In this document: in pieces, positions 60,534 to 64,000 of the stretch
How the letters are laid out: every line of letters begins with the position of its first letter
Numbering within the stretch: the stretch's first letter is position 1
Assembly: GCF_030944405.1 (NCBI RefSeq)
Contig: NZ_CP132339.1
Coordinates: forward strand, 1,116,001-1,180,000
Reading direction: 5' to 3'
Source of the DNA: Janthinobacterium sp. J1-1
GTDB lineage: Bacteria > Pseudomonadota > Gammaproteobacteria > Burkholderiales > Burkholderiaceae_D
Length of the DNA stretch: 64,000 nucleotides
Notes under the pieces: model-generated
What the model saw: only the letters and a program-made list of their open reading frames with translations
What the model was told of the DNA's origin: nothing
Database searches by the model: none
Translations under genes and position numbers: made by a program

Positions 60534-61623
60534 TTTCGTCGCGTGTCAGTTGCAAGCGCTGCAGCAGGGGCGAGGTGACGGGAAACTTCGGGTCTGCCGC
60601 CTGCTCCGCATTGCGCGGCAGGGGCCGCGACATGCCCGCGTTATACAGGTTCAGCACCCCCGCCAGTTGGGGAAACAGGCCGTTGTGCATCCATGGCCCC
60701 GATCGCGCCACGCCGCGCAGCGACGGCGTGCGGAATTTGCCCACATCCTGCGCCTCGCCCGTGACCAGGTAGCGGCCCAGGTCCTCATGTTTCTTGCGGC
60801 CATAAAAGGACAGCCCCAGGTTGTGGAATTGCTGGTCCGTCAGCAAGGCGCCGCTGTGGCAGGTCATGCAGCGCGCCTTGGTGCGGAACAGGTGCAGGCC
60901 CAGCAGTTCGCGGTCGTTCAATACCGTGCGTTCGCCTTCCATGAAGGCGTCAAAACGCGTGGCCGGCGGCAGCAAGGTACGCTGGTAGCCGGCCAGCGCA
61001 TTTAAAATGCGCGCCAGGGTCACGCCGCCCGCCTGGCCGAAAGCGGCGTCGAACTGCTTGTTGTAGTCGTCCAGCGCGGCCAGCTTGGCCGCCAGCGCCG
61101 GCACATCCATCGCCATTTCGTCGGTATGGCCCAAGGGGCCCAGCGCTTGCACTTCCAGGCTGGCCGCGCGGCCATCCCAGAACAGCGATTTGAGTTGGCC
61201 CACGCCCAGCAGGCCCGGCGTATTGCGCTGGCCCGGACGTCCTTCATGGCCGATGGAATTGCGCTTGTTGTCGGCGAAGCTGTGGGCCGGATGGTGGCAG
61301 CTGATGCAGGCGACCGCATTCGAGCGCGACAAACGCGGATCGGCGAACAGGCGCTGGCCCAGCGCCACTATTTTCGGTGACACTGGCGGCACGGCGATGG
61401 CCGAGACAGGCGCCAGTTCCGCCGGCGTGATGCCCGTGGGTACCTGCGGCAGCGGCCAGCTGGCGATGGGCCCGGCATACGCCTGGCGCAGGCAGACGCC
61501 GTCCCAGCCCTTTTCTGTCGTGCAGGGCGCGGCAGCGTTTTCCTGCGCCTGGCTGGCCAGCCCCGGCAACAGGGCGCCGCCCGCCAGCAGGGCGGCGGCG
61601 GCCGCTTTCTTCATATGTCTCAT
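60499..61623 (-). CDS. di-heme cytochrome c peroxidase (CcpA/MauG family)
   Basis: The 374-residue precursor has a signal peptide (KKAAAAALLAGGALLPGLASQAQ) and two c-type heme motifs, CISCH and CMTCH, each with a downstream conserved segment (LFWDGRAASLE, RTPSLRGVARSGPWMHNG). It should be a periplasmic di-heme enzyme, a hydrogen peroxide reductase or a MauG/MbnH-type oxidase. The ATG (61621-61623) overlaps the stop of the TonB receptor (TGATG); a second ATG three codons in (61614) is also possible. Translational coupling to the receptor suggests a common function. Confidence 0.9.
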   Translation of the reverse strand: MRHMKKAAAAALLAGGALLPGLASQAQENAAAPCTTEKGWDGVCLRQAYAGPIASWPLPQVPTGITPAELAPVSAIAVPPVSPKIVALGQRLFADPRLSRSNAVACISCHHPAHSFADNKRNSIGHEGRPGQRNTPGLLGVGQLKSLFWDGRAASLEVQALGPLGHTDEMAMDVPALAAKLAALDDYNKQFDAAFGQAGGVTLARILNALAGYQRTLLPPATRFDAFMEGERTVLNDRELLGLHLFRTKARCMTCHSGALLTDQQFHNLGLSFYGRKKHEDLGRYLVTGEAQDVGKFRTPSLRGVARSGPWMHNGLFPQLAGVLNLYNAGMSRPLPRNAEQAADPKFPVTSPLLQRLQLTRDEITALKSFLEVL

Positions 61624-64000
61624 CAGAAGCGGTAGCCCAGTTCCAAGGTGAACTGGCGCCCCTTTTCATAGACGATCTCGGCCGAGGCATACAGCGGATT
61701 GGTACGATTCGTCACGTTTTCCACTGCCAGGTTGAGATAGCCTTCTCCCGGTCCCGTTTTCGGCAGCGCATATTGCACCCGCATGTCCCAGCTGATGGAC
61801 TTGCCGACTGTGGCGTCTTCGAACACGGTGGCCACGCCGCCATCGAACAGCTTGCTTTCGCCAGTGCTGACCAGGCCGCTTTCCGGCCCGCGCACGCGCA
61901 GGAAATTGTCGAGCTTCAGGCGATAGGCGGGCACGTCGGTCGACAGCAGCAGGCGCGCCGTCCAGGGCCGGTTGTAGTTGGTGGTCGGCAGGTCGGTCGC
62001 CGCCAGGTACTTGCCCTTGTAATACACGTAGCCGTCCAGGCCGTTGTCGATATTGCGCACGGTGGTGTCGTAATCGGCGTGCGAGCTGTTGGTGTGCGTC
62101 TTGTCGACGCCGAACTGCACCCGGGTCGAAGTGCCGGCCCACTGCAGCGGCCGCAAGGTTTCCGCCGATACGGTCCACAGCTTGCTGTTGGTGTGGCCGA
62201 CGTTATCCCAGTAAAAATTGGCGGCCGACACCACGTGATACACCATCTCGTCGCGCCCGGCGCGCAGCACGCGCTTGGCGCTCCACTTCATGTTGCCCCA
62301 TTGCTGGCTGACACCGAGCATTTTTTCATCGGTGTACGGCGACTTCATGTCGCCCAGTTTCAGCCAGGTCCAGTTGGTGGCCATCTCTGGCGGGCCCCAG
62401 GTGGTCAGCACGCCATTCGACAGCCGGCGCGTCTGCGGCGAGGCCTGCAGGGCGAGGCGCTTGGCGCGCGCATAGAAGTCGAAGAAATTGCGGCCGTAGT
62501 AGCGGTTGGCGCCGAACTCGAGCTGCGTCGTGCCGTGGCCACCCACGTCCCAGGTGGCCGACAGGCGCGGCGCGAAGGTGGCTTTCGGTGACAGGTCGTC
62601 GTCATCGTAGCGCGCACCCAGGCGCAGGCGCACGTCGCCGGCCTTGATGTCGTCCTGCAGGTGGACGGCGCGCGTCTTGTTGCTCAGTTCGTAAGAACCC
62701 GCATAATAGATAATCTGTTGCGCCAGGTACTGGCCCCGCACGGTGGCGGCCGCATTCCAGGGCGTGGCCATGGAACAATACTCCGTGTCGACGCCGCCGC
62801 CCACCAGGGCGCAGCTATTGATATTGATCGATCCCTGGTACTGCTCGTATTGCGTGTGGCGCACATAGCTGCTGTGCTGCTGGCCCAGTTCCAGTCCCGC
62901 CTGGAAGGCGTGCGTGGCGCCCAGGAAGGTCACCGGGTCCCACTTCAGCTTGCCTTTGTAATCGATGTTTTCCTGTTCCTGGTCCACATTGCCGAAGCCG
63001 CCTTCATTGCTGGCCCAGCCGGTGGCATTGGTACCGGTCTTGACGCCCCAGTTTTTCTCGGAGGAGTAGCGCCAGGCTTTCCAGATGCTCGAGTCGGCGC
63101 TGCGCGAGCTGTCCATGCTCTTCCAGCTCAGTCTATGGTCCATGGTCGCGCCGCCGAGCCAGTCCATGGGATGGACCAGGCCCAGGTTGACGCCGCTGCC
63201 GCCGCTTTTCAGGTGAAAGCTGCTGTCCTTCGTATTGGCGATGAAGTGGTCGCCGCTCGATGGTGCATGCATCAGCGACAGGTCGGCCTTCACGCCGGGG
63301 CTGATGGTCCAGAAGGCCCGCACGAAGGCATTGTCGTTGCCGCGTTTTTGCACTTTGCGGTTGGCGTCGCTGCTGCTTTGCAAGCCGTTGCCATAGCCGT
63401 TCAAGGGGATCTCGGAGGTCTTGCGCACGAAGCTGCCGATCAGGCTGAAGTTGTCGCTCAGCTTGCCTTGCAGCGCGGCGCGGTAAGTCCATTTTTCAAA
63501 TTCGGGCTGCAGGTCGGCGGTGGTCGAATTGGCCGCGCTGGCGCGCTGGCTGTCGTTGAGCTTGTATTGCAGCCAGCTCGAGCGCGTGCTTTCCACCGAC
63601 ACCTGGCCACCCAGCTTGCGGGTCGGCGCGCAGGTATTGGCGTTCACCACGCCGCCCTTGAAGCGGCCATATTCGGCGCCGACGTTCGAATCGAGCACCG
63701 TCACTTCGCACAGCAGGCTGGTATCGATGGCAAAGCCCTGGCTGGCCGACGGCGGCGTGGTGGCGTTGTTGGTATTGGCGACACTCACGGTCGGGTTGTT
63801 GCCGGGGCCGATATCGTTGTTGAGCGACATGCCGTCCATCTGGTACAGATTGTCGTAGAACTTGGCGCCGTTGATGCTGATGTCGGCCGGCGCCAGCTCG
63901 CCTTGGGTGGCGGACGCCTGCTGTTTGTTGGCGAACTGCACGCTGGGATGGATGCGCAGCAGCGTGGTGACATTGCCGTCGATGCCATTCATGGCCTCGA
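61623..64000 (-). CDS. TonB-dependent outer-membrane receptor, 5' end outside the window
   Basis: At least 792 residues are visible; the frame is open through the window edge (EAMNGIDGN...), so signal peptide and the TonB box lie beyond 64000. The visible N-terminus is the plug domain (LLRIHPSVQFANKQQ, DISINGAKFYDNLYQMDGMS, EVTVLDSNVGAEYGRFKGGVVNA), then a 22-strand barrel ending in FTLELGYRF with terminal Phe. It would import a ligand with TonB energy; the substrate is not evident. It is followed, with a 1-nt overlap, by the di-heme peroxidase. Confidence 0.92.
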   Translation of the reverse strand, partial: EAMNGIDGNVTTLLRIHPSVQFANKQQASATQGELAPADISINGAKFYDNLYQMDGMSLNNDIGPGNNPTVSVANTNNATTPPSASQGFAIDTSLLCEVTVLDSNVGAEYGRFKGGVVNANTCAPTRKLGGQVSVESTRSSWLQYKLNDSQRASAANSTTADLQPEFEKWTYRAALQGKLSDNFSLIGSFVRKTSEIPLNGYGNGLQSSSDANRKVQKRGNDNAFVRAFWTISPGVKADLSLMHAPSSGDHFIANTKDSSFHLKSGGSGVNLGLVHPMDWLGGATMDHRLSWKSMDSSRSADSSIWKAWRYSSEKNWGVKTGTNATGWASNEGGFGNVDQEQENIDYKGKLKWDPVTFLGATHAFQAGLELGQQHSSYVRHTQYEQYQGSININSCALVGGGVDTEYCSMATPWNAAATVRGQYLAQQIIYYAGSYELSNKTRAVHLQDDIKAGDVRLRLGARYDDDDLSPKATFAPRLSATWDVGGHGTTQLEFGANRYYGRNFFDFYARAKRLALQASPQTRRLSNGVLTTWGPPEMATNWTWLKLGDMKSPYTDEKMLGVSQQWGNMKWSAKRVLRAGRDEMVYHVVSAANFYWDNVGHTNSKLWTVSAETLRPLQWAGTSTRVQFGVDKTHTNSSHADYDTTVRNIDNGLDGYVYYKGKYLAATDLPTTNYNRPWTARLLLSTDVPAYRLKLDNFLRVRGPESGLVSTGESKLFDGGVATVFEDATVGKSISWDMRVQYALPKTGPGEGYLNLAVENVTNRTNPLYASAEIVYEKGRQFTLELGYRF

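Overview
The window looks like chromosomal core DNA of a GC-rich betaproteobacterium. Several gene sets read as Oxalobacteraceae (Janthinobacterium, Duganella or Massilia type): erpA-anmK-M23 peptidase-tyrS-dtd, dusB-fis-purH-ruvCAB, thrB-DUF2782-polA, and xseB-ispA-dxs. The genus is an inference from gene order and protein style, not from a search. I see no insertion sequence, prophage, integrase, tRNA, rRNA or CRISPR array. Coding density is high and most genes are intact.

Layout. 1-12.8 kb is housekeeping: Fe-S assembly (erpA), cell-wall recycling and hydrolysis (anmK, M23 peptidase), tyrosyl-tRNA charging and proofreading (tyrS, dtd), a PEBP-like protein, a histidine phosphatase, tRNA dihydrouridylation and nucleoid control (dusB-fis), purine synthesis (purH), the Holliday-junction resolvasome (ruvC-ruvA-ruvB), a YaiI/DUF188 protein and a small DUF2147 secreted protein. 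12.9-17.2 kb holds valS and, divergently, a general porin. 17.2-23.4 kb is a signalling block: a PAS-GGDEF-EAL cyclic-di-GMP enzyme facing a Crp/Fnr regulator, a hybrid histidine kinase and a REC-PAS regulator. A 24-bp perfect palindrome sits between the divergent genes. 23.4-28.0 kb is a TPP-riboswitch thiamine operon (thiC-S-G-D-E). 28.1-33.2 kb carries a REC-ANTAR regulator, glutathione-dependent formaldehyde dehydrogenase, an unusual periplasmic heptad-repeat protein and uvrD with a LexA-type box. 33.2-37.5 kb is on the minus strand: a PKD-repeat lipoprotein, a BPSS1780-type membrane protein, thrB and a DUF2782 protein.

37.7-44.4 kb holds polA, an exported dienelactone hydrolase, a ZIP metal transporter and an ABC-F ATPase. 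The ABC-F gene is preceded by a leader of more than 200 nt encoding a 29-residue peptide with a very strong ribosome-binding site. 44.4-47.4 kb is a minus-strand group: mercaptopyruvate sulfurtransferase, an EamA transporter and a Rieske oxygenase. 47.8-50.8 kb is the isoprenoid set xseB-ispA-dxs. 50.8-58.3 kb is a sugar-utilisation locus: a LacI regulator divergent from an ABC ATPase, GH42 beta-galactosidase, binding protein and two permeases, with a 16-bp LacI-type operator. 58.4-64 kb has an FUSC-family membrane protein, then a minus-strand TonB-dependent receptor (cut by the window end) overlapped with a di-heme peroxidase.

The best candidates for undescribed biology are the leader peptide upstream of the ABC-F gene, the 24-bp palindrome in the signalling block, and the stand-alone Gly/Met heptad-repeat periplasmic protein. 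None was tested by search; each rests on what can be read here.
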